Source: Candidatus Saccharimonadota bacterium | GTDB lineage: Bacteria > Patescibacteriota > Saccharimonadia > Saccharimonadales > Saccharimonadaceae | Direction: 5' to 3' | DNA length: 64,000 nucleotides | Assembly (NCBI GenBank): GCA_030445265.1 | Contig: JAUCSC010000001.1 | Span: forward strand, 248,001 to 312,000 | Shown here: one piece after another, positions 1 to 8,612 of the stretch | How the letters are laid out: each line of letters opens with the position of its first letter | How positions within the stretch are numbered: position 1 is the stretch's first letter | Notes under the pieces: model-generated | Databases searched by the model: none | What the model saw: the letters and a program-made list of their open reading frames with translations, nothing else | What the model was told of the DNA's origin: nothing | Made by a program: the position numbers and the translations under genes

Positions 1-1
1 T

Positions 2-997
2 TTTTTTAGCTACATGATTGAACTACTGGCGACGCATCGGGGCAGGCGTACATATATTGAATACCTGCCTTCATTACTCGAAGAATATCGTTTTTGGATG
101 CGCGGAAAAACGAAATTAAAGCAAACCGAGCACAATGCCTATCGGCGGGTTGTTCAGATGGAAGACGGCACGCTCCTGAACCGCTACTATGACAATAAAG
201 CGACGCCTCGCCCGGAGTCGCTCGATGAGGATACCGCTGCAGCCGACGAATCAGCCGAGCGTCAAGCTGACCGGATGTACCTGCATCTCAGGGCCGCAGC
301 TGAATCTGGATGGGACTTTAGCTCACGTTGGTTTGCCGACCAGACCGACATCAAGACTATCCATACGGCCGATATCATCCCCGTGGATCTGAACTGCCTG
401 CTTTATCATCAAGAGCTACTTCTGGCGCGCATGCACCGCCGTCTGCTGCGTCCGCTGACCGCACGTCGCTTCAAAAAAAAGGCCGAGCGTCGCAAGGCTG
501 CTATTCTGAAATATTGTTGGGATGACAAGGAAAAGTTCTTTACCGATTATAACTTTCATCATCAAAGCAGTACCAAGCGTATGACGCTGGCGGCTGTCTT
601 TCCGCTCTATGAAGGCATTGCTACCGATGAACAGGCGGCACATGTTGCAAAGCGGCTCAAGAAAGACTTTCTCAAGAAGGGTGGTCTCGTGACGACCCTC
701 ATCAATAATGGTCAGCAATGGGATGGTCCAAATGGCTGGGCACCGCTTCAATGGGTAGCTATCCAGGGACTCCGCCGCTATGGCTATCATGAACTTGCCA
801 ATGACATAAAAGCGCGCTGGCTCCAGCTCAATGACGGGGTATACGACAAACATTATAAATTGATCGAGAAGTATGATGTAACATCATCGAGCGGACTCGG
901 TGGGGGTGGTGAGTATCCACTCCAAGACGGTTTTGGCTGGACGAACGGTGTCTATAAAGCTCTTCAGTATGAAGAATCGTTAGAACTTCGTAAGTAG
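2..997 (+). CDS. Trehalase, GH37 (3' part; begins upstream of window)
   Basis: Hydrolyses alpha,alpha-trehalose to two glucoses. The reading frame is open from base 2, before the first ATG at 14, and reads FFSYMIELL, matching the FFxxM segment inside trehalases. The N-terminal catalytic part therefore lies outside the window. Seen here are the late GH37 signature QWDGPNGWAPLQ and the glycine-rich GLGGGGEYPLQDGFGWTNGV near the C-terminus, which carries the second active-site region. No signal peptide can be judged. The gene ends 9 bp before a convergent membrane-protein gene. Trehalose use fits a host-derived sugar supply (inference). Confidence 0.9.
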   Translation, partial: FFSYMIELLATHRGRRTYIEYLPSLLEEYRFWMRGKTKLKQTEHNAYRRVVQMEDGTLLNRYYDNKATPRPESLDEDTAAADESAERQADRMYLHLRAAAESGWDFSSRWFADQTDIKTIHTADIIPVDLNCLLYHQELLLARMHRRLLRPLTARRFKKKAERRKAAILKYCWDDKEKFFTDYNFHHQSSTKRMTLAAVFPLYEGIATDEQAAHVAKRLKKDFLKKGGLVTTLINNGQQWDGPNGWAPLQWVAIQGLRRYGYHELANDIKARWLQLNDGVYDKHYKLIEKYDVTSSSGLGGGGEYPLQDGFGWTNGVYKALQYEESLELRK

Positions 998-1006
998 GCG
1001 ACGGTA

Positions 1007-1870
1007 TCAGTCTAAATAGCGTGAATTATACTGTGGGCGAGATGGTGCGTACGTACTGCGCGCGGCGTCTAACACCAAGGCAGACAGGCCAAACAACCAG
1101 AAGATAGCTGTCATGATTCCTATGAGGATCAGAACGGTTTGCATACTCGTTGAATAGGGCTGCTCAATAGGAGTCGTTTTACGTAACTCTGGTTTCTGGG
1201 CAATGGCAATCCGGTGAATGATGACGGTTACTGATAATGCAGTGAAGGCAAGGATGGTAACGGCTCCAATAATTCTAAAATAGAGCGGAGCAATGAAAGA
1301 CGCATCAGGAGAAATTATCCAAGGCACCAACAAAACGGCGAGGAGTATGATGAGTACCGAAGACGTGAGGACAAGGTTTTTTGTCAGATCATGTTGAATC
1401 GTAAGCCGCCTGACGGCAGCGAGTAAGTAAGCCGTACCGATAGCTAGGATATAGACCAGGAATGCTTTCCAAGCACCTTCATTACCGATTAATCCCCATG
1501 TGCCTAGTGTCGCCGTAAACATGTTAGCGATAGTAGCTGCGAGCACGGTCGTAGGAAGAATAGACTTGCCGAGTTGGTTGTGTCGATCGCTTGAAACAAG
1601 GCCCAAAACAAGCAAGCTATGGGTCACAAATATAACGGTCGTCCATAGTGCTTTTTGAACGACTGAATTAAACTCTCCAATGAGAATGGCCGTGACTGAA
1701 ATGAGCGCGGACAGTATGAGCCCGCCGACGAGTACATACAAGAAGGCCAGTTTTAGCTTTCCTATTTTGGCGTCTACCGGTTTTTGTATGGCTGGTTCAT
1801 TATTTACCACAGCGTGAGTGGTAGAAGGATCGTGTTTTTGTTCTGTAGAGTGAGGGGTTGGTTCTTCCAT
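1007..1870 (-). CDS. Seven-TM membrane protein, unknown function
   Basis: I do not recognise the family. The 287-residue product has a polar N-terminus of about 38 residues and then about seven hydrophobic helices separated by short loops (roughly residues 40-65, 70-95, 105-130, 132-155, 165-185, 193-220, 243-270), so it should be an integral inner-membrane protein. On the minus strand a TATAAT-like box (1897-1902) and a Shine-Dalgarno AAGGAG about 7 nt before the ATG at 1870 support this start. It is convergent with the trehalase and is followed upstream by the deaminase-like gene in the same direction. Confidence 0.75.
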   Translation of the reverse strand: MEEPTPHSTEQKHDPSTTHAVVNNEPAIQKPVDAKIGKLKLAFLYVLVGGLILSALISVTAILIGEFNSVVQKALWTTVIFVTHSLLVLGLVSSDRHNQLGKSILPTTVLAATIANMFTATLGTWGLIGNEGAWKAFLVYILAIGTAYLLAAVRRLTIQHDLTKNLVLTSSVLIILLAVLLVPWIISPDASFIAPLYFRIIGAVTILAFTALSVTVIIHRIAIAQKPELRKTTPIEQPYSTSMQTVLILIGIMTAIFWLFGLSALVLDAARSTYAPSRPQYNSRYLD

Positions 1871-1930
1871 GCGAGACTCCTTAGTATTGTAAGGAGATTA
1901 TAGCACGGGCGTCAAAGTTCATGCGTTTAA

Positions 1931-2761
1931 TTAGCGCTGGTCAAGTAATTCGAGACGACGCTTCATGAGGTAGACACCGACGCTAGAGTCCCATAGTCTT
2001 TCTTCTTGCCGATCCTCCTCCGTATCAGTTATCTCGACTGACGTCTGGCCGGGCTCTGGTACGAATGGTTCAAATAACTTTAGCGGCGGGAATTCAAATC
2101 GTGTTATCGGTTCTGCCTGCGACTGCTCATCGTTATGGAACGCATCAAGCTCATTGATGGTGCTCATCTCAATTGTACGAAAAGTTGGCAGGGCACTGAC
2201 TATCAATGTTGCATCGGGATCGACCAGCGGATGATTCTTCATAACGTCTCGACAAAGACCACAGGGATGAAGTGTGTGCATCGTGTGACCACTTTGTTGA
2301 TCTAGCTGAGTTTCGCCGACGACCGCTACGATCGAAGCGGCTGTAAGATGTCGGTCAGTGGCCTTGAGCAGAGCAAGTTGCTCGGCATGGACATTTACAT
2401 CACGACTTTCACCCGGTTTATAGTTAATACCAGTCAGTATTTTGAACATTGCCGGTCCTCCGACGGATAGCGCCGTGATTGCAGCTCCAACTCGAAAGTT
2501 ACGATGTGAAACGGCGACTTCTCGTGCCTCGCGTGCCCGGTGTAGCGCTAGGAGTACATTGCCAGGAGTAAGACTGAGCGCGATATGTTTACGTTGGTAT
2601 TCCGGATTTAACCGTGAGGAGAAAGTAGGCGTGTCGGTTTCAGGCAACCGACTAAATGCTTCCATTGTTTTTTGCGTTAAATCTTGAGATGCGGACATGT
2701 CGACTCTATTTAAGGATGAAGGAGCGCAGCTGGCAAGCATGAGCGTATTTGCCAAATTCAT
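1931..2761 (-). CDS. Cytidine deaminase-like zinc protein
   Basis: Carries the two zinc-binding motifs of the cytidine deaminase fold: HAE at about residues 125-127 (ligand plus catalytic glutamate) and PCGLC at about 166-170. The family hydrolytically deaminates cytidine or related bases. At 276 residues it is about twice the size of single-domain CDA, with extra N- and C-terminal segments of unknown role, so its substrate may differ. The first ATG (2761) lacks a clear signal. An internal ATG at 2698 (MSASQDL) lies a few bases after a TAAATA box and is an alternative start. It lies just downstream of rarA on the same strand. Confidence 0.7.
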   Translation of the reverse strand: MNLANTLMLASCAPSSLNRVDMSASQDLTQKTMEAFSRLPETDTPTFSSRLNPEYQRKHIALSLTPGNVLLALHRAREAREVAVSHRNFRVGAAITALSVGGPAMFKILTGINYKPGESRDVNVHAEQLALLKATDRHLTAASIVAVVGETQLDQQSGHTMHTLHPCGLCRDVMKNHPLVDPDATLIVSALPTFRTIEMSTINELDAFHNDEQSQAEPITRFEFPPLKLFEPFVPEPGQTSVEITDTEEDRQEERLWDSSVGVYLMKRRLELLDQR

Positions 2762-2784
2762 TTCATGTGAGAGTAGATATGAAA

Positions 2785-3957
2785 TTAGAAGATCTTTTCG
2801 TCTCTAAGTTCATCGGGGAGAAAACCTTTTTCGTGCTTAAAATCAGCTTCCCATTTATAGTTTTTGGCATAGCCAAGGTCTTTCATGAGCTTTGTCGGCG
2901 CATTGCGAAGATGGAGGGGGACTGGCGCATCAGGATACTGTTTGGCGAGCGTCAACGCCCTATTCATGGCATCGGTGCTTGCTCGTGACTTCTCGCTTTT
3001 GGCAAGTGCCGTCGCCGCGTGGAAGAGGACGTAACTCGATTCCGGCATCCCGATGCGTTCGACAGCTTGGAAGGCGGCAATGGCGAGCGCAAGCGCCCCG
3101 TTGCCGGCCAGGCCGATATCTTCACTGGCAAAGATGACCATCCTCCGGGCGATGAACTTCGGGTCTTCTCCCGCTTCAATCATGCGGGCGAGATAGTAGA
3201 GCGTCGCATCGACATTGCTCCCGCGCATACTTTTGATAAATGCGCTGATAACGTTGTAATGCATGTCGCCCTTTTTATCGTATCCAGGGACACGTTTTTG
3301 GGCGGCTACTTTGACGACATCTGGTGTGACTTTTTTTTCGAGCCCCAGCGCGAGCTCCAGGTTGCCTAGGGCGATACGAGCATCGCCGCCCGATAGTTCA
3401 GCCAAGTAATCGAGCGCTTCGTCGGTGACCCGCTTCGTCGCTTTTTCGGACGACACGGCCCGCTGTAATATCTCAATGATTTCTTCTTTGGCGAGTGGCT
3501 GCAGGACCAGTACCCGGGTACGAGACAGGAGCGGATTGATCACCTCAAAACTCGGGTTTTCCGTCGTGGCGCCAATCAGCGTAATCAAACCCGATTCGAC
3601 ATGGGGCAAGAACGCATCTTGCTGAGCCTTATTGAAGCGGTGAATCTCATCAACAAACAGGATAGTGCGAAGCTGGAGGTTCCAGTTTTGGCGGGCATGC
3701 TCGATAACTTTCTCGACATCCTTCTTGCCGCTGGTGACGGCGGAGAGCTCAATGAATTCGGCATCGACTTCCCGGGCTATGATGCGCGCTAGCGTCGTTT
3801 TGCCACTGCCAGGAGGGCCCCATAGTATCAGACTGACCGGTTCTTTGTTCTTGACGATTTGCCGAAGAATTTCACCGGCACCAAGAAGTTGTCGTTGACC
3901 GATCACTTCATCGAGAGTGGTTGGCCGCATTCGTTCAGCAAGAGGGACACGATTCAT
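2785..3957 (-). CDS. rarA: Replication-associated recombination protein A (AAA+ ATPase)
   Basis: RarA/MgsA is a clamp-loader-like AAA+ ATPase acting at stalled forks. Visible are Walker [10 protein letters not shown], Walker [19 protein letters not shown], the sensor region TTENPSFEV, and the C-terminal tetramerisation region ending [11 protein letters not shown] chose the ATG at 3957 ([12 protein letters not shown], 390 aa) rather than the upstream ATG at 3990 because the -10 box TATAAT (minus strand, 3964-3969) ends exactly 6 nt before it. Transcription would therefore begin at the A of the ATG, giving a leaderless mRNA. The longer start would lie upstream of the transcript. Confidence 0.93.
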   Translation of the reverse strand: MNRVPLAERMRPTTLDEVIGQRQLLGAGEILRQIVKNKEPVSLILWGPPGSGKTTLARIIAREVDAEFIELSAVTSGKKDVEKVIEHARQNWNLQLRTILFVDEIHRFNKAQQDAFLPHVESGLITLIGATTENPSFEVINPLLSRTRVLVLQPLAKEEIIEILQRAVSSEKATKRVTDEALDYLAELSGGDARIALGNLELALGLEKKVTPDVVKVAAQKRVPGYDKKGDMHYNVISAFIKSMRGSNVDATLYYLARMIEAGEDPKFIARRMVIFASEDIGLAGNGALALAIAAFQAVERIGMPESSYVLFHAATALAKSEKSRASTDAMNRALTLAKQYPDAPVPLHLRNAPTKLMKDLGYAKNYKWEADFKHEKGFLPDELRDEKIF

Positions 3958-3963
3958 CCTCTT

Positions 3964-3969
3964 ATTATA
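3964..3969 (-). promoter_or_regulatory. -10 box placing TSS on the rarA ATG
   Basis: TATAAT on the minus strand with exactly 6 nt before the ATG at 3957; predicts a leaderless transcript. Confidence 0.6.
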
Positions 3970-4037
3970 GGGTAAAACGGGGAATGACATTGATTGTCGA
4001 CATGAAGGCAGTACAATAAGAGCAAAGGGAGAACTCT

Positions 4038-4817
4038 ATGGAAATCGTTATTTGGATAATTGTTGTCGCTATCATCATCTTTGTGCTGAGTGGCTTGAAG
4101 GTTATTAACCAGTATCAGCGGGGTGTGGTTCTGACGCTCGGTCGATATACCGGGCTTCGACAGCCAGGCCTGCGGGTCGTCATTCCGGTTATTCAGCAAA
4201 TGATTCGGGTCGATATACGTTCGACGCCAATCGATGTACCAAAACAGGAAATCATCACCAAAGATAACGTTACTGCCGGTGTCGATGCTATTGTCTACTT
4301 CCGCGTTATCGATGCGCCAAAAGCTGTCCTGGAGACGACCAACTACGTCTATGCAACCAGCCAGTTTGCCCAGGCTGCACTACGAGATGTAACGGGTAAT
4401 TTTGAGCTTGATGATCTGCTCGCCAAACGCGAAGAAGTGAGCCAACGCATAAAGGAAATTGTCGATGCCGAGACAGACAAGTGGGGTATCGACGTTGAAA
4501 ACGTCAAGATTCAAAATATCGAACTGCCGCAAGACATGAAACGCGCCATGGCAAAGCAAGCTGAGGCTGAGCGAGAGCGACGCGCCAATATTATTAACGC
4601 TGACGGCGAAAAGCTAGCCGCCCAAAACTTAGCCGATGCAGCCAAAATCTTTGCCGGTGTCCCAGGCGCGTTAAACCTACGTACACTTGGAACACTCGAG
4701 CGCATAAGCACCGAGCCAAGTCAAAAAACAACCTTCTTATTCCCGGTCGAATTGATCGATGCGCTGCGTGGAGCAACGAATGTATTGCATGGGAATGACC
4801 GCGATAAGAAGGGCTAA
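4038..4817 (+). CDS. SPFH/Band 7 (slipin/stomatin-like) membrane protein
   Basis: The 259-residue product has one N-terminal hydrophobic helix (residues 1-19) followed by the SPFH domain typical of slipins: YQRGVVLTLGRYTGLRQPGL, the R-x-TPIDVPKQEIITKDNV region, and the helical AEAERERRANIINADGE segment. These proteins oligomerise into membrane microdomain scaffolds and often modulate proteases. No NfeD partner is adjacent. The start ATG is supported by GGGAGAA about 6 nt upstream and a TACAAT box (4012-4017). Confidence 0.88.
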   Translation: MEIVIWIIVVAIIIFVLSGLKVINQYQRGVVLTLGRYTGLRQPGLRVVIPVIQQMIRVDIRSTPIDVPKQEIITKDNVTAGVDAIVYFRVIDAPKAVLETTNYVYATSQFAQAALRDVTGNFELDDLLAKREEVSQRIKEIVDAETDKWGIDVENVKIQNIELPQDMKRAMAKQAEAERERRANIINADGEKLAAQNLADAAKIFAGVPGALNLRTLGTLERISTEPSQKTTFLFPVELIDALRGATNVLHGNDRDKKG

Positions 4818-4866
4818 CACCTTGCATTCACGGTAGTTGCCCTGTAATATATATGGAGCAACCTAC

Positions 4867-4943
4867 GGCTCTTTAGCTCAGTTGGTAGAGCAGAGGCCTG
4901 AAGAGCCTTGTGTCCCCAGTTCAAGTCTGGGAGGAGCCACCAA
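4867..4943 (+). tRNA. tRNA-Phe (GAA), CCA encoded
   Basis: Full cloverleaf: acceptor GGCTCTT paired with AGGAGCC, anticodon loop CTGAAGA giving GAA, T-stem CCCAG/CTGGG with loop TTCAAGT, and genomically encoded CCA. Confidence 0.95.
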
Positions 4944-4979
4944 AGAAAATACCTCATGTCACATGGGGTATTTTCTTTA
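4944..4979 (+). terminator. Inverted repeat / terminator after tRNA-Phe
   Basis: AAAGAAAATACC and GGGTATTTTCTTT form a long A/T-rich stem with a short loop directly downstream of the tRNA. It is U-rich on the 3' side. Confidence 0.65.
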
Positions 4980-5021
4980 GGCGGAGCGTTTATTCCTCTT
5001 ATGCTACAATAAAGCATAATT

Positions 5022-5963
5022 ATGCATAGGGCAGTGCAGCAAAAACAAACAGGGTTCACGATCGTGGAGCTTCTCATCGTCATCGTCGTGATCGGCATTT
5101 TAGCTGCCATCACAATTGTCGCGTATAACGGTATTCAAAATCGGGCAAAAGCATCGTCGGCTCAGTCAGCGGCAGGTCAAGCCGTCAAAAAGATTTTGGC
5201 GTATTCGATCGATAATAGCGACAATTATCCCGCTACGTTGGCGGCTGCTGGTGTAGCCGATGCCAACAATACCACCTACCAATATTCGGTGAATAATACG
5301 GCGTCACCGAAGACGTATTGTGTGACCGCTACCACCGCAGACGCCAGCTATTATATGAATAACACGACACAAGCGAGTCCAGCAGCGGGCGCTTGTCCCG
5401 GGCATGGACAAAATGGAATAGCGGCTATCACAAACCTCGTATCGAACCCTAGTCTTGAAACGAATCTGACTGGTTGGGGCAATCTGGGCTGTTCCTCTAT
5501 CAGCCGCGATACTACAATAGCCAAGAATGGTTCTGCGTCGGCAAAGTGCATTTCTAACACGACAGGCGTACAATACTTTTCCGGTCCCGTGGCTGCGGTC
5601 GGGCCAGGAGAAACGTACCGCGTGTCAGCATGGGTACGCTCTGATCAAACACGGCAAGTAGAAATATATCTCGCCGCTCAAGATGCGACCTCAGTCGAAC
5701 TTCAACGTATCAACAGTAATTATGTGAATCTGACGCCCAACACATGGGTGCTCGCTACTGCTACAGGTACAACACCTGCGGGCACAGCAAGAATGATTGC
5801 GCAGGTCAACTTTCGAAATTCGATTGTAGGGGAGAACTCATGGGTAGACTCAGCGCTCTATACAGCATCGTCGAATACCTATAACTACGCCGACGGAAGC
5901 TCGACGAACTGGATATGGAATGGTACGGCAAATAATTCCACATCGACCGGGCCACCGCTTTAA
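5022..5963 (+). CDS. Type IV pilin-like protein with carbohydrate-binding-like C-terminal domain
   Basis: The N-terminus is a class III prepilin signal: short leader, cleavage at G/F in TGFTIVELLIVIVVIGIL, glutamate at mature position 5, then the hydrophobic alpha-1 helix. Residues about 40-130 resemble a pilin globular region. From about residue 135 (NLVSNPSLETNLTGWG) to the end is a jelly-roll-type module like CBM4_9 domains, similar to the modules in the deacetylase at 54403-56559. It should be a minor pilin or pseudopilin displaying a glycan-binding head (inference). A TACAAT box ends 11 nt before the ATG, so the leader is only about 5 nt. Confidence 0.82.
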   Translation: MHRAVQQKQTGFTIVELLIVIVVIGILAAITIVAYNGIQNRAKASSAQSAAGQAVKKILAYSIDNSDNYPATLAAAGVADANNTTYQYSVNNTASPKTYCVTATTADASYYMNNTTQASPAAGACPGHGQNGIAAITNLVSNPSLETNLTGWGNLGCSSISRDTTIAKNGSASAKCISNTTGVQYFSGPVAAVGPGETYRVSAWVRSDQTRQVEIYLAAQDATSVELQRINSNYVNLTPNTWVLATATGTTPAGTARMIAQVNFRNSIVGENSWVDSALYTASSNTYNYADGSSTNWIWNGTANNSTSTGPPL

Positions 5964-5989
5964 TAAATATGTGCTATAACTAGGTGATT

Positions 5990-6796
5990 ATGTCATGGCA
6001 GCACGAAGAACGAACGCCGGTGATCATCGCAGCGTTCAATGAAGAGAAGCGCATCGCTAACACGCTTGCGGCGCTTGATGTCGAAAACGTCGCTCCGCTG
6101 GTGATGGTCAATGGATCATCGGACCGTACGGCTGAAATTGCACGGCAGTATACCGATCAGGTTATCGAGCTAGAGGAACAGGGGAAGTTTCCTGCTCTTC
6201 AGCGCGGAGTTGAAATCCTTGGGAGGCAGGGACTGCATGGTGTTCTCTTCATAGACGCCGATAGCGTTCCTCGGCACCGTCGTATATGGGCAGATGAAAT
6301 GACGTTTCCATTCATCACAAATCCAGGCCCGATGGTAACGGCGGGGCGCCTGCGGTTCACCGAAGGCAGTTCGGTAGCGAATGGCATCCGGACGCTTCGC
6401 CGGCAGCGTGATTTTGCTGCATCAGCGCGTCGACAGGACTCAAGCTCTGTTTATGGAGCCAATATGGGCGTCCAGTTCCATACTGAGGATATTCGTGACG
6501 AATTCCTCGCCTTGCCGCATGTCTGGCCTGGCGAGGATAAACTGACGGCCGATCTCATCATGGAGCACGGGGGAAAGGTGAAGTACCTGGCGTCACCGTA
6601 CTCGGATGTGCACACGAGCTCGCGATACCATATTTCACTGCTTGAGCGTCTCGTCAAAGGAAAGCGTAATGCGGTCACGCAAAATGATGCCGGTTATCTC
6701 GCACGCTCCCCAAATGCCGCCCGGGCCTCGTATGTTGACGGACGTATCGTACCATTTTTGCCAAAAACCAGCGGCGTCATCAGCCCTGAAGCTTGA
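5990..6796 (+). CDS. Family 2-like glycosyltransferase
   Basis: GT-A fold features: VIIAAFNEEKRIANTLAAL near the N-terminus, the NGSSDRTAEIA nucleotide-binding region, and the metal-binding LFIDADSVP (a DxD-type motif). No membrane helices are evident, so it is probably cytosolic. The ATG at 5990 (MSWQHEE) was preferred over GTG 5984 because TATAAC (5975-5980) predicts a start site at about 5987, leaving a 3-nt leader. It follows the pilin-like gene by 26 bp and might glycosylate surface proteins (inference only). Confidence 0.8.
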   Translation: MSWQHEERTPVIIAAFNEEKRIANTLAALDVENVAPLVMVNGSSDRTAEIARQYTDQVIELEEQGKFPALQRGVEILGRQGLHGVLFIDADSVPRHRRIWADEMTFPFITNPGPMVTAGRLRFTEGSSVANGIRTLRRQRDFAASARRQDSSSVYGANMGVQFHTEDIRDEFLALPHVWPGEDKLTADLIMEHGGKVKYLASPYSDVHTSSRYHISLLERLVKGKRNAVTQNDAGYLARSPNAARASYVDGRIVPFLPKTSGVISPEA

Positions 6797-6857
6797 ATTA
6801 TTTGCCGTTTTTGACTATAATTCTTGAGACGAACAGATGAAATGCTGTCGTTCATAT

Positions 6858-6998
6858 GCGGGTGTAGCTCAGCTGTTAGAGTGAGAACTGTCAGTGACAG
6901 TTCGCAAGGGAACCTTCCGGTGAAAACTAGTTTTCATGCGCGAAGTTCCGGGGTCGCGGAATGTGACCGACTTGCCAGGCCAAGGACGCGATCCAGCA
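6858..6998 (+). pseudogene. Interrupted tRNA-Gly copy
   Basis: Bases 6858-6881 are identical to the first 24 bases of the intact tRNA-Gly at 7041 (acceptor 5' strand plus D-arm). They are followed by about 88 foreign bases holding two palindromes (GAACTGTC-AGT-GACAGTTC and GAAAACTAGTTTTC). An anticodon-like segment, CTTGCCAGGCCAAGGACG...TCCAG, then follows at about 6970-6996. No T-arm or acceptor 3' strand follows. It reads as a second tRNA-Gly gene broken by a small palindromic insertion. Confidence 0.6.
6950..6967 (+). repeat. 18-nt repeat next to tRNA-Gly fragments, copy 1
   Basis: GGGGTCGCGGAATGTGAC. A copy with one mismatch lies at 8513-8530, directly abutting a tRNA-Gly 3' relic. Confidence 0.7.
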
Positions 6999-7040
6999 GT
7001 CACCGAAACGAGAGAATCCGTACGCACTTTCCACACACAT

Positions 7041-7116
7041 GCGGGTGTAGCTCAGCTGTTAGAGCGCGTCCTTGCCAAGGACGAGGTCCAGGGTTAGAGT
7101 CCCTGTACCCGCACCA
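7041..7116 (+). tRNA. tRNA-Gly (GCC), CCA encoded
   Basis: Acceptor GCGGGTG paired with TACCCGC, anticodon stem GTCCT/AGGAC with loop TGCCAAG (anticodon GCC), T-arm CAGGG-TTAGAGT-CCCTG, and CCA encoded. Confidence 0.95.
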
Positions 7117-7127
7117 ATTCAGTTATT

Positions 7128-7156
7128 AAAGCACTTTACTTTGTAGAGTGCTTTTT
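7128..7156 (+). terminator. Intrinsic terminator after tRNA-Gly
   Basis: AAAGCACT / AGTGCTTT stem followed by a T run. Confidence 0.8.
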
Positions 7157-7169
7157 ATATGCTTGATAT

Positions 7170-7508
7170 ATGGTTAGCAAAGCCAAACAACCACATGACG
7201 AACTTATGTACTCCATTGCAGATTACTGCACGTTGCGTGTAGTTGATGTTCTTAGCGATGGTGAAAAGCGTTTCAATGAAATACACCGAGAGCTGACGGA
7301 CGCTAGTACTGTTACGCTCACCAAGAGACTCAAGAAACTAGAAGCATCCGGTTTGATTGAGCGCCATGTGGAGACTTTAGACAAACAATCGGTGACATAT
7401 TCACTAAGTGAAACGGGTAAGAAGATATTGCCGATTGTTACAGAGTTCCATAAATTATCAGATAGTTTAAAAAAGAGGGGTAAATATGAAAGCAGCACAA
7501 ATCAATGA
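7170..7508 (+). CDS. HxlR-type winged-helix transcriptional regulator
   Basis: The 112-residue protein has the HxlR layout: a cysteine near the N-terminus (DYCTLRVVDVLSDGEKRF), the recognition region LTDASTVTLTKRLKKLEASG, and the beta-wing VETLDKQSVTYSLSETG. HxlR proteins often sense electrophiles or oxidants through a conserved cysteine and control an adjacent oxidoreductase. The next gene is an MDR oxidoreductase overlapping by 23 bp, which fits. The pair is more AT-rich than its neighbours and sits between an intact tRNA-Gly and a tRNA-Gly 3' relic, suggesting acquisition. Confidence 0.85.
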   Translation: MVSKAKQPHDELMYSIADYCTLRVVDVLSDGEKRFNEIHRELTDASTVTLTKRLKKLEASGLIERHVETLDKQSVTYSLSETGKKILPIVTEFHKLSDSLKKRGKYESSTNQ

Positions 7509-8421
7509 GTTTGGTGATAATTCAGTTATAACAATCCAAGAAGCGGATAAGCCTACAGTATCTGCTGGGCAAGTTTTGATCGAGGTTCATGCAGCAAGCC
7601 TAAACCCAGTAGATTCAGGTATTCGTTCTGGCTATTTGCAAGAAATGGCACCAGTCCAGCTTCCGGTAACATTGGGCGGGGATATAGCTGGTGTGGTTGT
7701 GGAAGTAGCTGAAGACGTTGATGATTTTACTGTTGGAGATAAAGTATACGGTCAATCAGCTGCTATATTTGGCGTAAGTGGTGCTTTTGCCGAGTTTGCT
7801 AACGCGAACGTTGGTCAAATTGCTAAAATACCATCGAACTTAGACTTTCAGCAAGCCGCATCACTACCGCTCACAGCCTCAAGCGCAGTTCAGGCGCTTG
7901 TACACCATGCTGAACTTAAAGAAGGTCAAAAAGTCTTTATTCATGGCGGTACAGGAGGTGTTGGTTCGATCGCTATTCAAGTAGCAAAAGCGCTCGGTGC
8001 CTATGTCGCCACAACAGCAACTGCTGAAGGCATTGAACAGGTCAAGAAACTTGGTGCAGATGAAGTCATTGACTACAAAATCGAAGATTTCACCAACAAG
8101 TTAAGTGGATATGATGTAGTTCTCAATAATGTTCTCGGTGAATTTGATAAAACTTTGAGCATTCTTAAAGCAGGTGCTGTTGCTGTATCGTTGACTGGTC
8201 CAGCCGATGAAGCACTCGTAGAGAAACTGGGCATAACGACCGTCGCTCAGTTTACGCAGGTATCTGGTGAAATCCTTAACACACTTAACGATATGCTTGA
8301 AGCTGGAAAAGTTACACCGCAGGTGAGTAGGGTGTATTCACTTGATGATGTTGCAAAAGCTTTTGAGGACCGAGAGAACAATTCTATTCGCGGTAAAGTT
8401 GTTATTGCCGTAAAGCGGTAG
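7486..8421 (+). CDS. Quinone oxidoreductase-like MDR family protein, NAD(P)-dependent
   Basis: Zinc-less medium-chain dehydrogenase/reductase of 311 residues. The GroES-like N-terminal part contains VHAASLNPVDSGIRSG and LGGDIAGVV. The Rossmann part has the nucleotide-binding GGTGGVGSIAIQVAKALGA and a VNYK-like IDYKIED. Structural zinc cysteines are absent, as in quinone oxidoreductases. Likely reduces quinones or reactive aldehydes with NADPH in the cytosol, under the HxlR regulator it overlaps (inference from arrangement). Start ATG 7486 has AGGGG about 7 nt upstream, inside the hxlR 3' end. Confidence 0.9.
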   Translation: MKAAQINEFGDNSVITIQEADKPTVSAGQVLIEVHAASLNPVDSGIRSGYLQEMAPVQLPVTLGGDIAGVVVEVAEDVDDFTVGDKVYGQSAAIFGVSGAFAEFANANVGQIAKIPSNLDFQQAASLPLTASSAVQALVHHAELKEGQKVFIHGGTGGVGSIAIQVAKALGAYVATTATAEGIEQVKKLGADEVIDYKIEDFTNKLSGYDVVLNNVLGEFDKTLSILKAGAVAVSLTGPADEALVEKLGITTVAQFTQVSGEILNTLNDMLEAGKVTPQVSRVYSLDDVAKAFEDRENNSIRGKVVIAVKR

Positions 8422-8512
8422 CTAACAGTAGATAATCCTTTCCGTCTCTTCCTTCGCGCTCGGGATGGTTGGCAAATTTGCATGCTGACCATCCATTAAT
8501 GCATGTGGCGAC

Positions 8513-8530
8513 GGGGTCGCAGAATGTGAC
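8513..8530 (+). repeat. 18-nt repeat next to tRNA-Gly fragments, copy 2
   Basis: GGGGTCGCAGAATGTGAC, one mismatch from 6950-6967. The GCGAC-GGG-GTCGC hairpin overlaps its start. Confidence 0.7.
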
Positions 8531-8553
8531 AGAGTCCCTGTACCCGTACCAAT
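8531..8553 (+). pseudogene. tRNA-Gly 3' relic
   Basis: AGAGTCCCTGTACCCGTACC plus AAT matches bases 7096-7118 of the intact tRNA-Gly and its flank at 22 of 23 positions. It covers part of the T-arm, the acceptor 3' strand and CCA. No 5' part is attached. It marks the right boundary of the HxlR-MDR block and looks like an attachment-type duplication or recombination scar. Confidence 0.65.
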
Positions 8554-8612
8554 ATAAATATCAGCGCTTACGCCGCTTTTATTGAGATCTATTTTGCTAT
8601 AGTGGTAAGACG

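Noticed and set aside
1871-1905. Hairpin CTCCTTA/TAAGGAG hiding the SD of the 1007-1870 gene
   Set aside because: The TATAAT position puts the transcript start inside the hairpin, so the left arm is probably not in the RNA.
6858-7116. tRNA-Gly containing a group I intron
   Set aside because: The inserted part is only about 88 nt, has no group I core, and the intact tRNA-Gly follows separately.
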